A stretch of 64,000 bases of DNA, taken from contig CAYQLT010000006.1 of the NCBI GenBank assembly GCA_964418425.1, positions 36,578 to 100,577 on the forward strand, written 5' to 3'. This document shows, in pieces, positions 29,336 through 37,293 of the stretch. The notes beneath the pieces were generated by a model. That model was not told where the DNA came from, ran no database searches, and worked only from the letters and a program-made list of their open reading frames with translations. Source of the stretch: CAYQLT01 sp964418425 (GTDB lineage: Bacteria; Bacillota; Limnochordia; Limnochordales; Geochordaceae). How positions within the stretch are numbered: the first letter of the stretch is position 1; the number at the start of each line of letters is the position of its first letter. A program made the translations under genes and the position numbers.

Positions 29336-31328
29336 CGCCCGCCCTCACCCTCTGCCCGTCGGGTGGCCCCGGCTCTGCGTCGTAGACCGGCACCGCCAGG
29401 GTGACGTCCGCCGTCCGGCCGTCCTGATAGCGGAACTGGACGCTCACCTCCACCCGGCCCTCCGGGCTGTAAAGGGCATCCACCAGGGGCCGATAGCGCT
29501 CCTGGATGAGCGCCCTGCGCACCTTGCCGGTGCGGGTCAGCTCCCCGTCGTCGGCATCCAGGAGCTTGTAAAGAAGGGCGAAGCGCCGGATGCGCTGGGA
29601 GGCCGGCAGCAGGGCGTTGACCCGACGCACCTGCTGCAGGATGAGCTGCCCCACCTCGGGTTTTTGGCTCAGGTCGGCGTAGGTGGTGTAGGCGAGCTTG
29701 CGGTCTTCGGCCCACTTGCCCACCGTGGCGGGGTCCACGTTGACCAGCGCGGCCACATAGGGCATGCCGTTGCCGAAGACCACCGCCTCCTTGACGTACG
29801 GGCTGAACTTCAGCTTGTTCTCCAGGAACTGGGGGCTGAATACGGTCCCATCCGCGGTGCGCATGACGTCGCTGAGGCGGTCGATGACCACCAGGTGGCC
29901 CCGCTCGTCCAGGTACCCGGCATCGCCGGTGTGCAGCCACCCGCCTTCCAGAAGCCGCGCCGTCTCCTCGGGCCGCTTGTAGTAGCCGGCGGCCACGCTC
30001 TCCCCTCGGGCCAGCACCTCGCCCTCGGGGCTGATGGTCACCTCGGCTCCCGGATAGGGAACCCCCACCGTCTCCACCCGAACGTCCCCATCCCTGTGGA
30101 AGCAGAAGATGCCCGCGATCTCCGTCTGTCCATAGCCCTGCTTGAGGTTGAGGCCCATCGCGTGGAAGAACCGAAACACGTCCGGGCCCAGGGCCGCCCC
30201 GGCGGTGTATGCTTTGCGAAGCCTCGAAAGGCCAAAGCGGTCCAGCAGAGGGCGGTACAAAACCCACCGGAACAATAGGTGGCAGGCCCGCAGCCACAGC
30301 GGGACCTCCTTTCCCGCCAGCCGCCGGTCGGCCACCCGCTCGCCCACCGCCATCCCCAGCCGGAAGACCAGCCGCTTGAGGGGAGTGCTGTCCTCGATCT
30401 TCACCTTCACCTGCCGCACGTAGCCCTCCCAGATCCGGGGCGGGCTGAACATGAGGTGCGGGCCGATCTCCCGGATCTCGGCCAGGGCGCTTTCCACCTC
30501 CTCCGGACAGTTGACCGTGAAGCCCACCACCAGGCCGGTGGCAACCGCCATCATCTGCTCGCCGATCCAGGCCAGCGGCAAAAACGAGAAGAACTGATCC
30601 GTGGGGGAGAAACGCTCCACCTGCTGGAAGCTTCGGCCCATGGCCATGAGGTTTCGGTGGGTGAGCATCACGGGTTTGGGCTGCGCGGTGGTGCCGCTGC
30701 TGAAGCACATGAGACACACGTCGTCGGCCCTCTGGGATGCCAGCCGGCGCTCCAGCTCCGGGCCCAGCCTGTCCCGGGCGTCACGTCCCAGCTGAAGCAG
30801 CTCGTCAAAGCTCATAAGCCACGGGTCATCCCGGTAGCGGCGCATGCCCCGGGGGTCCTGGTAGATGACCCGCCGAACCTGGGGCACGAGGGGGCGCACC
30901 TCCAGCAGCTTGTCGACCTGCTCCTGGTCTTCAGCCATCACAAACACGCTGTCGGTGGCCTCAATCCCGTAGGCGATCTCCCGGGGCATCCCGGACTGGT
31001 AGATGCCGACCACCACGCCACCGGCCGCCTGGGTTCCCAGTTCCATGAAATACCACTCCGGGATGTTGTCGGCCACCACGGCCACCTTCTCCTGCACCTC
31101 AAGCCCCAGGGCCATCAGCCCCAGCGCCACCAGGCGGGCGGTCTCCCAGTACTCCCGCCAGCTCACCGTCTTCCAGATGCCTTTCTCCTTGTGGCGCAGG
31201 GCCGGCCGGTGGGCTTCAGGCCCCTCGGCCCGCCACCGCAAAAGCCGCGGCAGGGTGGCGGTTGCCCAATCCATGGCCTGTGCCTGCAGAGGGCTTGCCG
31301 CGGGCGCAGCGATCCGGCCTGGCGTCAT
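29307..31328 (-). CDS. AMP-forming acyl-CoA synthetase embedded in the liv operon
   Basis: This 673-residue adenylate-forming ligase of the long-chain/FadD15-like group activates a carboxylic acid to its CoA thioester. The P-loop is CFSSGTTAQPKPVMLTHRN, followed by FLPLAWIGEQMMAV, GYGQTEIAGIF (A5), WLHTGDAGYLDERGHLVVIDRLSDVM (A7/A8) and TRTGKVRRALIQERY carrying the C-terminal Lys region. An additional ~50-residue C-terminal tail (VSVQFRYQDGRTADVTLAVP) is unusual. It lies between livG and livH, 21 nt and -29 nt from them, so it is under common control with the importer. That context suggests activation of the imported compound. Chain-length preference is unknown. Confidence 0.92.
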   Translation of the reverse strand: MTPGRIAAPAASPLQAQAMDWATATLPRLLRWRAEGPEAHRPALRHKEKGIWKTVSWREYWETARLVALGLMALGLEVQEKVAVVADNIPEWYFMELGTQAAGGVVVGIYQSGMPREIAYGIEATDSVFVMAEDQEQVDKLLEVRPLVPQVRRVIYQDPRGMRRYRDDPWLMSFDELLQLGRDARDRLGPELERRLASQRADDVCLMCFSSGTTAQPKPVMLTHRNLMAMGRSFQQVERFSPTDQFFSFLPLAWIGEQMMAVATGLVVGFTVNCPEEVESALAEIREIGPHLMFSPPRIWEGYVRQVKVKIEDSTPLKRLVFRLGMAVGERVADRRLAGKEVPLWLRACHLLFRWVLYRPLLDRFGLSRLRKAYTAGAALGPDVFRFFHAMGLNLKQGYGQTEIAGIFCFHRDGDVRVETVGVPYPGAEVTISPEGEVLARGESVAAGYYKRPEETARLLEGGWLHTGDAGYLDERGHLVVIDRLSDVMRTADGTVFSPQFLENKLKFSPYVKEAVVFGNGMPYVAALVNVDPATVGKWAEDRKLAYTTYADLSQKPEVGQLILQQVRRVNALLPASQRIRRFALLYKLLDADDGELTRTGKVRRALIQERYRPLVDALYSPEGRVEVSVQFRYQDGRTADVTLAVPVYDAEPGPPDGQRVRAGDGLPASVAG

Positions 31329-31349
31329 CGGTGGTCTGCCTCCTCGCCT

Positions 31350-32126
31350 TCACCGGTCGGCCTCCTCGCCCATGTAAGCGCGTACAACGTCCGGATGGCG
31401 CGCCACCTCCTCCGGCGGCCCCAGAGCGATGAGGCTCCCGAAATTGAGCACCGCGACGCGGTGGCTCAGGTCCATGACCACCTGCAGGTCGTGCTCGATG
31501 AGCACCACCGTGATGCCCATCTCCTCGTTGGCGTCCAGAATGTAGCGCGCCATGTCCTCCTTCTCCTCGACGGTCATGCCGGCCATGGGCTCGTCGAGCA
31601 GCAACAGGGAGGGGCCGGCGGCCAAGGCCCTGGCCAGTTCGACGCGCTTTTGCAGCCCGTAGGGCAGGCTCCCCACAGGCCGATGGCGATAGGGCTCGAG
31701 ATCCATGAAGTCCAGCACGTCTTCCACCCGCTGGCGGGCTCGCACCTCCTCCTGCTGGGCCCGACCGTAGTAGACGAGGGCCTGCCACAGCGAGTAGCGG
31801 AGGTGCCGGTGCTGGGCCAGCATGAGGTTGTCGAGCACGCTCATGCCGGCAAACAGCTCGATGTTCTGAAAGGCCCGCCCGATCCCCATCGCCGCCACGC
31901 GGTGGGGCGGCCAGCCCGTCACGTCGACCCCTTGAAACCGGATCCTGCCCCGCGCAGGGCGATAGAAGCCGCTGATGCAGTTGATGAGGCTGGTCTTGCC
32001 GGCCCCGTTAGGCCCGATGATGGCGAAGCGCTCGCGGGGGAGAACCTGCAGGCTGACGTCGGCCAGGGCGGCCAGGCCACCGAAGTACAGGCTGACGCGC
32101 TCCACCTGCAGCTGGGGCTCGGTCAA
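31350..32126 (-). CDS. livG: ABC transporter ATPase LivG
   Basis: This 258-residue second ATPase of the Liv importer has Walker A GPNGAGKTSLINCI, GIGRAFQNIELF (Q-loop), signature LPYGLQKRVELARAL, Walker B LLLLDEPMAGMTVEE and switch VLIEHDLQVVMDL. The LivG-type insert around HLRYSLWQALVYYGRAQQEE is present. TTG 32126 follows GGGGGAGGG at six bases. It is the first gene of the ten-gene minus-strand block; the 251-nt region to the divergent udk should hold the operon promoter, although no clear -35/-10 pair was seen. Confidence 0.94.
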   Translation of the reverse strand: MTEPQLQVERVSLYFGGLAALADVSLQVLPRERFAIIGPNGAGKTSLINCISGFYRPARGRIRFQGVDVTGWPPHRVAAMGIGRAFQNIELFAGMSVLDNLMLAQHRHLRYSLWQALVYYGRAQQEEVRARQRVEDVLDFMDLEPYRHRPVGSLPYGLQKRVELARALAAGPSLLLLDEPMAGMTVEEKEDMARYILDANEEMGITVVLIEHDLQVVMDLSHRVAVLNFGSLIALGPPEEVARHPDVVRAYMGEEADR

Positions 32127-32377
32127 CCGCCGCCCTCCCCCTGTGAAGGCTCCCCCGGCCGAACACCGCTGCGGGACCCCTGGCGAAATGCAGGCCAGTG
32201 CACAGACCGTGGCAGGGGGTTTCGAGATGGGGAACCGCCGGTCCTTCCGGAGGCCCGGCGTTGCCCGCGCCAGCCCCGGCGCCCTATAACAGGGTCGGTG
32301 GAGGCGAACCCGGGGCGCCCGTGGCGGGCAGGAAGCCGGGGCGTACCGCTCCGGGTTTGGCCCCCCGAGGTGCAGGT

Positions 32378-33070
32378 ATGCGGGAAGGCCCCTTGCGACC
32401 GGCCGGCCGGCGGCCCGTCTTCATCGGCATCGCCGGAGGCACCGGCTCCGGCAAGACGACGGTGGCCCAGGCGATCCTGGCCCGGCTTCCCCGGGCGAGA
32501 GCGTCCCTCATCGAGCAGGACGCCTACTACCACGACCTGTCCCACCTGCCCATGGACGAGCGGCGGCGGTTCAACTACGATCACCCGTCCGCGTTCGACA
32601 CCGACCTCCTGGTGCATCACCTGGACGAACTGGCGGCAGGACGGCCCGTGGCCAAGCCGGTTTACGACTTCGCCACCTACAGCCGAACCGGCCGAACCGT
32701 GCTCGTGGAGCCGACGGACATCGTCATCGTGGAGGGGATTCTGGTGCTGGAGGACGAGCGCGTCCGGCGCCGGCTGGACATCAAGCTGTTCGTGGACACC
32801 GATGCGGACGTCCGGGTGTTGCGCCGGCTGATGCGGGACATCAACGAGCGGGGGCGGACGCTGGAGTCGGTGGTGCAGCAGTACCTGACCACGGTCCGCC
32901 CCATGCACCTGCAGTTCGTGGAGCCCACCCGCCGCCACGCAGACCTCATCATCCCGGAAGGGGGGTTCAACGAGGTGGCCATCGACGTCATCGCCGCCAA
33001 GATCCGCAGCATTCTGGGCGGCTCGGAAGCCCCAGGCCCCAAGCCGGGAGATGCCCATCCGTCGGCATAG
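32378..33070 (+). CDS. udk: Uridine kinase
   Basis: This 230-residue pyrimidine-salvage kinase phosphorylates uridine/cytidine with NTP. The P-loop GIAGGTGSGKTTVAQAIL is followed by LIEQDAYYHDLSHLPMDERRRFNYDHPSAFDTDLLVHHL (substrate region), YDFATYSRTGRT, VIVEGILVLEDERVR and LFVDTDADVRVLRRLMRDINERGRTLESVVQQY, all canonical. ATG 32378 follows GAGGTGCAGG. It is divergent from livG and upstream of the superoxide dismutase, which has its own promoter. Confidence 0.95.
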   Translation: MREGPLRPAGRRPVFIGIAGGTGSGKTTVAQAILARLPRARASLIEQDAYYHDLSHLPMDERRRFNYDHPSAFDTDLLVHHLDELAAGRPVAKPVYDFATYSRTGRTVLVEPTDIVIVEGILVLEDERVRRRLDIKLFVDTDADVRVLRRLMRDINERGRTLESVVQQYLTTVRPMHLQFVEPTRRHADLIIPEGGFNEVAIDVIAAKIRSILGGSEAPGPKPGDAHPSA

Positions 33071-33139
33071 CAGGAGAGGCGGATGGTCAGGGGCGGCGGG
33101 AGGCGGCGACGGGTCGGCACCGTAGGTAAGGTGCATTCC

Positions 33140-33169
33140 TTGACTCGGCTGTCGCGACCCGGGTATCCT
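33140..33169 (+). promoter_or_regulatory. Sigma-A-type promoter of superoxide dismutase gene
   Basis: TTGACT (33140-33145), an 18-nt spacer and TATCCT (33164-33169) make a good housekeeping promoter. The predicted transcript starts ~40 nt before the GTG at 33217. Confidence 0.7.
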
Positions 33170-33216
33170 ACCTGCGGCACAAGACAGGCCGCAGGCCGTG
33201 AAGGGAGCGAGGTGCT

Positions 33217-33822
33217 GTGGCGCACCAGGTGACCGCGAAGAGCTTTCCGTCCATCCGCCAGCTGGACGGGATCTCCCAGCGCACCATGGAAGAGCATTAC
33301 AAGCTTTACCAGGGGTACGTCAACAAGTACAACGAGATCATGCGCAAGCTGGGAGAGCTTCCCGAAGAAGAGCTGAAGGCAGCCAACCAGACGTACAGCC
33401 TCATCCGGGTCCTCAAGGTGGAGCTGAGCTTCGCGATCGGCGGCATGAAAAACCACGAGATCTACTTCGACATCCTGGGCGGAGCCGGCGGCCGGCCCTC
33501 GGGCTCGCTTTTGGCGCAGATCGAGAAAGACTTCGGCAGCTACGATCGGTGGGCCGCGGATTTGAAGGCGTCGGGTCTGGCGGCCCGGGGTTGGGTGTGG
33601 CTCGCCTGGGATCACGACCACAAGTATCTTTTCAACTACGTGGGCGACGCGCAAAACACCTTCCCCATCTGGAACGCCACCCCCATCCTCGCCCTCGACA
33701 CCTACGAGCACGCGTACTTCATCGACTACGGTGTCAACCGGGGTGCGTACATCGACGCCTTCCTGCGCAATGTGGACTGGGCCAACGTCGCCCGCCGCTT
33801 CGAGGCGACAAGAGGCCGCTAG
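33217..33822 (+). CDS. Fe/Mn-family superoxide dismutase
   Basis: This 201-residue enzyme dismutes superoxide. The four metal ligands are His27 (MEEHYKLY), His80 (KNHEIYF) and Asp161/His165 (ALDTYEHAY); Tyr34 is also kept. The usual HHxxHH run after the first ligand is reduced to EEHYKLYQGYV, so the gateway His30 is Leu here, as in a divergent clade. GDAQNTFP provides the second-sphere Gln. There is no signal peptide, so it is cytosolic. GTG 33217 follows GGAGCGAGG. It is flanked by a clear promoter and a strong terminator, so it is a monocistronic unit. Confidence 0.92.
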   Translation: MAHQVTAKSFPSIRQLDGISQRTMEEHYKLYQGYVNKYNEIMRKLGELPEEELKAANQTYSLIRVLKVELSFAIGGMKNHEIYFDILGGAGGRPSGSLLAQIEKDFGSYDRWAADLKASGLAARGWVWLAWDHDHKYLFNYVGDAQNTFPIWNATPILALDTYEHAYFIDYGVNRGAYIDAFLRNVDWANVARRFEATRGR

Positions 33823-33894
33823 CTCCCCTTTCGGTGGGGCCGCACGGCCGGCGGGCCGCGCGCTGGCAGGCCTCGCGAGCAAGGCGGCCGGGCA

Positions 33895-33933
33895 CTGCCG
33901 GGCCCGCGGCGCGGTTGTGAGCGGGCCCGGCAG
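33895..33933 (+). terminator. 12-bp hairpin after superoxide dismutase gene
   Basis: CTGCCGGGCCCG (33895-33906) and CGGGCCCGGCAG (33922-33933) pair perfectly across 15 nt, followed by CGTTGTAAG. The U-tract is short. The hairpin ends only 17 nt before the tetR GTG, leaving no room for a separate promoter downstream of it. Confidence 0.65.
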
Positions 33934-33950
33934 CGTTGTAAGCTCGGATC

Positions 33951-34565
33951 GTGGCCCACGACGACCGCCCATACCATGACGAGCGCCGCCGCATCCTCAC
34001 GGCCGCCGTCGACGTCTTCAGCCTGCGAGGGTTCGCCGAAGCGAGCCAGCGGGAGATCGCGCGCAAGGCGGGCGTGACCCCGGCGCTGGTTCACCACCTC
34101 TTCCCCACCCGGGCATCCCTCATCGGCGCCGCGGCCCAGGCAGCACTCATGCCGGCAGGCCTGGAGGGGATTCTCGCGCCCATGCGCCACGAAGCCCCGC
34201 GCGACGCCCTGGCCCGCATCGCCCGGCTGGTGATGGGACTGCCGGGTGAAAGGCGCCGTCGCCAGTTCCTGCATAAGGTGATGGAAGAGGCGCACCGGGA
34301 CCCGGAGATGGTGCAGGCCGTCTGGGAGGCGCTGTTGAGGCCCGTGGTGGCAGCTCTGGCGGCTTACCTGGTGGAGCGGTCGCCCGCCGCAGGGGTGCGG
34401 GTGGAGGATCCCGCCATCTTTGCGCACGCCTTCGTGGCCAGCCTGCTGGCCTTCTCGCTGGGGCCCCTGCTGTGGCCCCAGTGGCCTGCCGGCGACTTCG
34501 ACGCCGAGCGGGTCGTGAGCGGCGTGGTGGACGCCTTTTACCGGGGCCTGAACCCCTCTTCGTGA
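33951..34565 (+). CDS. TetR/AcrR-family regulator
   Basis: This 204-residue repressor-type protein has an N-terminal HTH: ERRRILTAAVDVFSLRGFAEASQREIARKAGVTPALVHHLFPTRASLI, with the canonical AxxVFxxxG and HHxFxxR(K)xxL elements. The C-terminal ~140 residues form the helical ligand/dimer domain; the ligand is unknown. GTG 33951 has no recognisable Shine-Dalgarno sequence and sits 17 nt after the sod terminator hairpin. It may be translated weakly from sod read-through or from a leaderless transcript. It may control sod or the downstream hydrolase; no operator was identified. Confidence 0.88.
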   Translation: MAHDDRPYHDERRRILTAAVDVFSLRGFAEASQREIARKAGVTPALVHHLFPTRASLIGAAAQAALMPAGLEGILAPMRHEAPRDALARIARLVMGLPGERRRRQFLHKVMEEAHRDPEMVQAVWEALLRPVVAALAAYLVERSPAAGVRVEDPAIFAHAFVASLLAFSLGPLLWPQWPAGDFDAERVVSGVVDAFYRGLNPSS

Positions 34566-34619
34566 CCGCAAGGAGGCGACGCGCCGCATCCGGCAGCCCC
34601 CTCCCCCCGTACCCCGGAT

Positions 34620-34667
34620 GCTTCCACAAATGGGGCAAAGAGGGGATGGGCCGGCGGGCGTGGAAGC
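34620..34667 (+). repeat. Inverted repeat in the leader of the LysM/M23 gene
   Basis: GCTTCCAC (34620-34627) and GTGGAAGC (34660-34667) are a perfect 8-bp inverted repeat enclosing 32 nt of purine-rich sequence. It lies between tetR and the candidate aptamer, and could be the upstream arm of a structured leader or the tetR terminator. Confidence 0.4.
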
Positions 34668-34706
34668 AAATGTCGTCCTCGGAGCCGTCCGGCGAATCGA
34701 CCGTCG

Positions 34707-34803
34707 CCTGCCAGGGCATACTCCCGCCACAGGTGCTGGCAACTGCGGCCACCCGGGGCGTAAAGCCGGCAGGCCAAGGGGACGAAGCAGGGAATGCCGC
34801 AGG
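34707..34803 (+). promoter_or_regulatory. Structured leader RNA, possible GEMM/c-di-GMP-I-like riboswitch
   Basis: A long-range helix closes this element: CCTGC (34707-34711) with GCAGG (34799-34803) and, after a CAG bulge, GGCAT (34715-34719) with ATGCC (34794-34798). Inside are GGGGCGTAAAGCC, GGCAGGCCAAGG and ACGAAGCAGGGAATGCC. These follow the order and wording of the c-di-GMP-I (GEMM) aptamer as known from published examples: CAGGGCA, GGGACGCAAAGCC, then an AGCnGGGnnGCC end. The GNAA tetraloop is not obvious, so the match is partial. It ends 57 nt before the LysM/M23 start. Assignment is by eye. Confidence 0.4.
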
Positions 34804-34859
34804 AGCGAAGCCGGCGCCGGTCTCGGGGGTGGGGTGGAGCGGAGGTGCAAGGACCCGCC

Positions 34860-35999
34860 ATGGTTGGCGCTTCGGCCGACGTGAGCCGTCCCTGCCCCCG
34901 GGAGGCTTCGGCGTGGGCGGCGGCTCTGGTGGCGGGGATCCTGGCCGGCCTGGTGCTGGGATGGGTGCTGTCGCCCGGTCTCGAAGCCGCTTCCGTGCGG
35001 GCTTCGACGCCTGACTCCCTGCGCGCCGGCCAGCGAGAGCTGCCCGGCTGGGTGCGCGAGCTTCTGGGGCGCACCCTGTCTCCGGAGCAGACAGGGCCCC
35101 AGGTGGCGCACCTGCAGAGGTTGCTGGTGGGCCTGGGCTACGGGATCCCCATCGACGGGCGCTACGGGGCCTCGACCCGCAAGGCCGTGGCCGCTTTCCA
35201 GCAGCTGGCCGGCGAGCGCCCGGACGGGGTGGCCGGGCCCCGCACCCTGAGGCGGCTGGTGGAGTGGAGCTGGTGGTATCCCGTGGGGGCCGGCGACACC
35301 CTGTCCGGGATAGCCCTCCTGTACGGCACGGACGTGGGTACCCTGCGCCGGCTCAACGCCCTCCCCTCGACCCGCATCGCAGCCGGCCAGCGGCTTTTGG
35401 TTCCCCGGGCCGGAGCGGGGGGCAGTGTGCAGGAGTGGGGCCGCTACACGGTTCAGCCGGGCGACACCCTGTGGGCCATTGCCCGCCGCTTCTCCGTCTC
35501 GGTGGAGGATCTCCAGCGCGCCAACGGCATCCTGCGGCCGGGAAGCCTGCAAGCGGGCCAGGCGTTGTGGCTGCCCGGGGCCGTCCGGCAGATGCCGGCT
35601 CCTTCGGTGCCATCCTTCATCTGGCCGGTTCGGGGGCCGCTCACCTCGGAGTTCGGCTGGCGGGAATCCCCCTTTGGGGGCGGCCCCGAGTTCCACGAGG
35701 GCATTGACGTGGCCGTCCCGCCGGGGACGCCCGTGCGGGCAGCCGCCTCCGGCGTGGTGGTGGAGGCCGGCTGGATGGGGGCCTTCGGGTACGGTGTGGT
35801 GGTAGACCATGCCAACGGCGTGCAGACCCTCTACGGGCACAACCGTCGCCTGGCGGTCCGCCCGGGCCAGAGGGTGCGCCAGGGCCAGGTGATCGCCTGG
35901 TCGGGTTCCAGCGGGCGCTCCTCGGGTCCCCACCTGGACTTCCGGGTCAAGGTGGCGGGCAAGGCCGTCGACCCGCTCAGCGTACTGCCCTCGCCGTGA
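34860..35999 (+). CDS. LysM/peptidoglycan-binding M23-family cell wall hydrolase
   Basis: This 379-residue exported protein has a signal/anchor (~aa 18-40: AWAAALVAGILAGLVLGWVL), a PG-binding-1 domain (~80-135: VAHLQRLLVGLGYGIPIDGRYGASTRKAVAAFQQ), two LysM domains (~140-183 and ~193-237, each with GDTLxxIA) and a C-terminal M23 metallopeptidase (~255-375). Zn ligands are present in HEGIDVA (HxxxD). The second motif, usually HxH, reads GPHLDF, an Asp in place of the last His. The domain set implies peptidoglycan cleavage during growth or division. ATG 34860 has AAGGA at six bases. The leader contains the candidate aptamer. Confidence 0.92.
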   Translation: MVGASADVSRPCPREASAWAAALVAGILAGLVLGWVLSPGLEAASVRASTPDSLRAGQRELPGWVRELLGRTLSPEQTGPQVAHLQRLLVGLGYGIPIDGRYGASTRKAVAAFQQLAGERPDGVAGPRTLRRLVEWSWWYPVGAGDTLSGIALLYGTDVGTLRRLNALPSTRIAAGQRLLVPRAGAGGSVQEWGRYTVQPGDTLWAIARRFSVSVEDLQRANGILRPGSLQAGQALWLPGAVRQMPAPSVPSFIWPVRGPLTSEFGWRESPFGGGPEFHEGIDVAVPPGTPVRAAASGVVVEAGWMGAFGYGVVVDHANGVQTLYGHNRRLAVRPGQRVRQGQVIAWSGSSGRSSGPHLDFRVKVAGKAVDPLSVLPSP

Positions 36000-36042
36000 T
36001 GGGCCGCACCCGCCCGACCCGCCAGCACGACGGGGGTGTGGC

Positions 36043-37212
36043 CTATCCGGCCATCCGGGCCGGCCGGGAGGCCAGATAGGCCCCCAGCCGCACGAGAGCC
36101 TGCTGAATGGTCTCCAGGGAGCCGGCGTACGAAATACGAAGGTGACCCTCGCCCCGAGGCCCGAAGTCCACGCCCGGAGTCAGCGCCACCCCGGTCTGCT
36201 CCAGGATCTCGAAGGCCAGCCGGTACGAGTCCGGGCTATAGCGGCGGGCGTCCACCCAGGCGTAGAAGGCGCCGGCGGGACGGGTCGCCAGGGGGATGCC
36301 CGCCGCCTCCAGGCCCGAGAGGAGGGCCCGACGCCGCTCGTCATAGGCCCGGGCCATGGCCTGCACGTAAACGTCACCGTGCTGCAAAGCCGCCAGCCCC
36401 GCATGCTGGCTCACCGATGGCGGGCAGACCATCGCGTTTTGCTGGAGCTTCTGCAGGCTGCGCACCAGCTCCGGGGGCAGCACGCACCACCCCAGGCGCC
36501 ACCCCGTCATGGCGTAACGCTTGGAGAAGCCGTCCACGACGATGGCCCGGTCGCAAAAGCTCAGGGCCGTCGACTCCCGCCCTTCGTACACCAGCCCGTG
36601 GTAAATCTCGTCGGAGATGAGCCAGGCGCCGACCCGGTCGGCAAGGGCGGCCAGCCGGCCCAGCTCCTCCGGCGGCAAGACCGAGCCGGTGGGGTTGGCG
36701 GGGGAGTTGACCACGATGGCGCGGACGCGGGGGGAGAGCACCTCCGAAACGGCCTCGGCGGTGAGGCACCCGCCGAGGCGGCCCGAGGCGTCCGCCCGCA
36801 CCGGGACACCCCCGGCCGCCAGCACGTAATTGGCGTAGCAGCTGTAGCCCGGGTCGGGGAGAACCACCTCATCGCCCGGCTCGACCACGGCCAGGGCGAT
36901 CATGAGCATGGCGGGTGAGGTGCCGGCGGTCACCACGACCCGCTCGGGGCTGACCTCGACGCCGTACTTGCGCGCGTAGTACGCCGCGATGGCCTCTCGA
37001 AGCGGCCATATCCCCAGGCTGTGGGTGTAGTGGGTGTGGCCCGCTTGCATGGCCCGGCGGGCCGCCTCCACAATCGGCTCGGGTGTGGGAAAGTCCGGCT
37101 CGCCCACCTCCAGGTGCAGCACCGAGCGACCCTCACGCTCCAGGCTCTGGGCCCTTTCCAGGACATCCATGACGATAAAAGGGTTGATGGCTTCCACCCG
37201 GCTCGATGGCAC
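36043..37212 (-). CDS. Class I/II PLP-dependent aminotransferase
   Basis: This 389-residue fold-type I aminotransferase shows EVGEPDFPTP, THYTHSLGIWPLREAIA, VVTAGTSPAMLM, VNSPANPTGSVLPPEEL (Asn for PLP), WLISDEIYHGLVYEG (Asp), VVDGFSKRYAMTGWRLGW (Schiff-base Lys in the SK motif) and HLRISYAGS (carboxylate Arg). It resembles AspC/alanine-type enzymes; the amino donor cannot be assigned. GTG 37212 is downstream of the terpene synthase gene by 81 nt in the same direction. Confidence 0.93.
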   Translation of the reverse strand: MPSSRVEAINPFIVMDVLERAQSLEREGRSVLHLEVGEPDFPTPEPIVEAARRAMQAGHTHYTHSLGIWPLREAIAAYYARKYGVEVSPERVVVTAGTSPAMLMIALAVVEPGDEVVLPDPGYSCYANYVLAAGGVPVRADASGRLGGCLTAEAVSEVLSPRVRAIVVNSPANPTGSVLPPEELGRLAALADRVGAWLISDEIYHGLVYEGRESTALSFCDRAIVVDGFSKRYAMTGWRLGWCVLPPELVRSLQKLQQNAMVCPPSVSQHAGLAALQHGDVYVQAMARAYDERRRALLSGLEAAGIPLATRPAGAFYAWVDARRYSPDSYRLAFEILEQTGVALTPGVDFGPRGEGHLRISYAGSLETIQQALVRLGAYLASRPARMAG

Positions 37213-37293
37213 GCAAGCCGCCCTCCCGACGGGAAACTGCCGTGGCAGATTCCGCTGCCGGCCCGAAATTCCTGCCGCGGCCCCGGCGGCTGC

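Noticed and set aside
34566..34859. c-di-AMP (ydaO) riboswitch before the cell wall hydrolase
   Set aside because: Expected for such hydrolases, but the conserved GACAGCTAAC-type end and GGGGTGAATC core are absent; the sequence fits a GEMM-like layout better.
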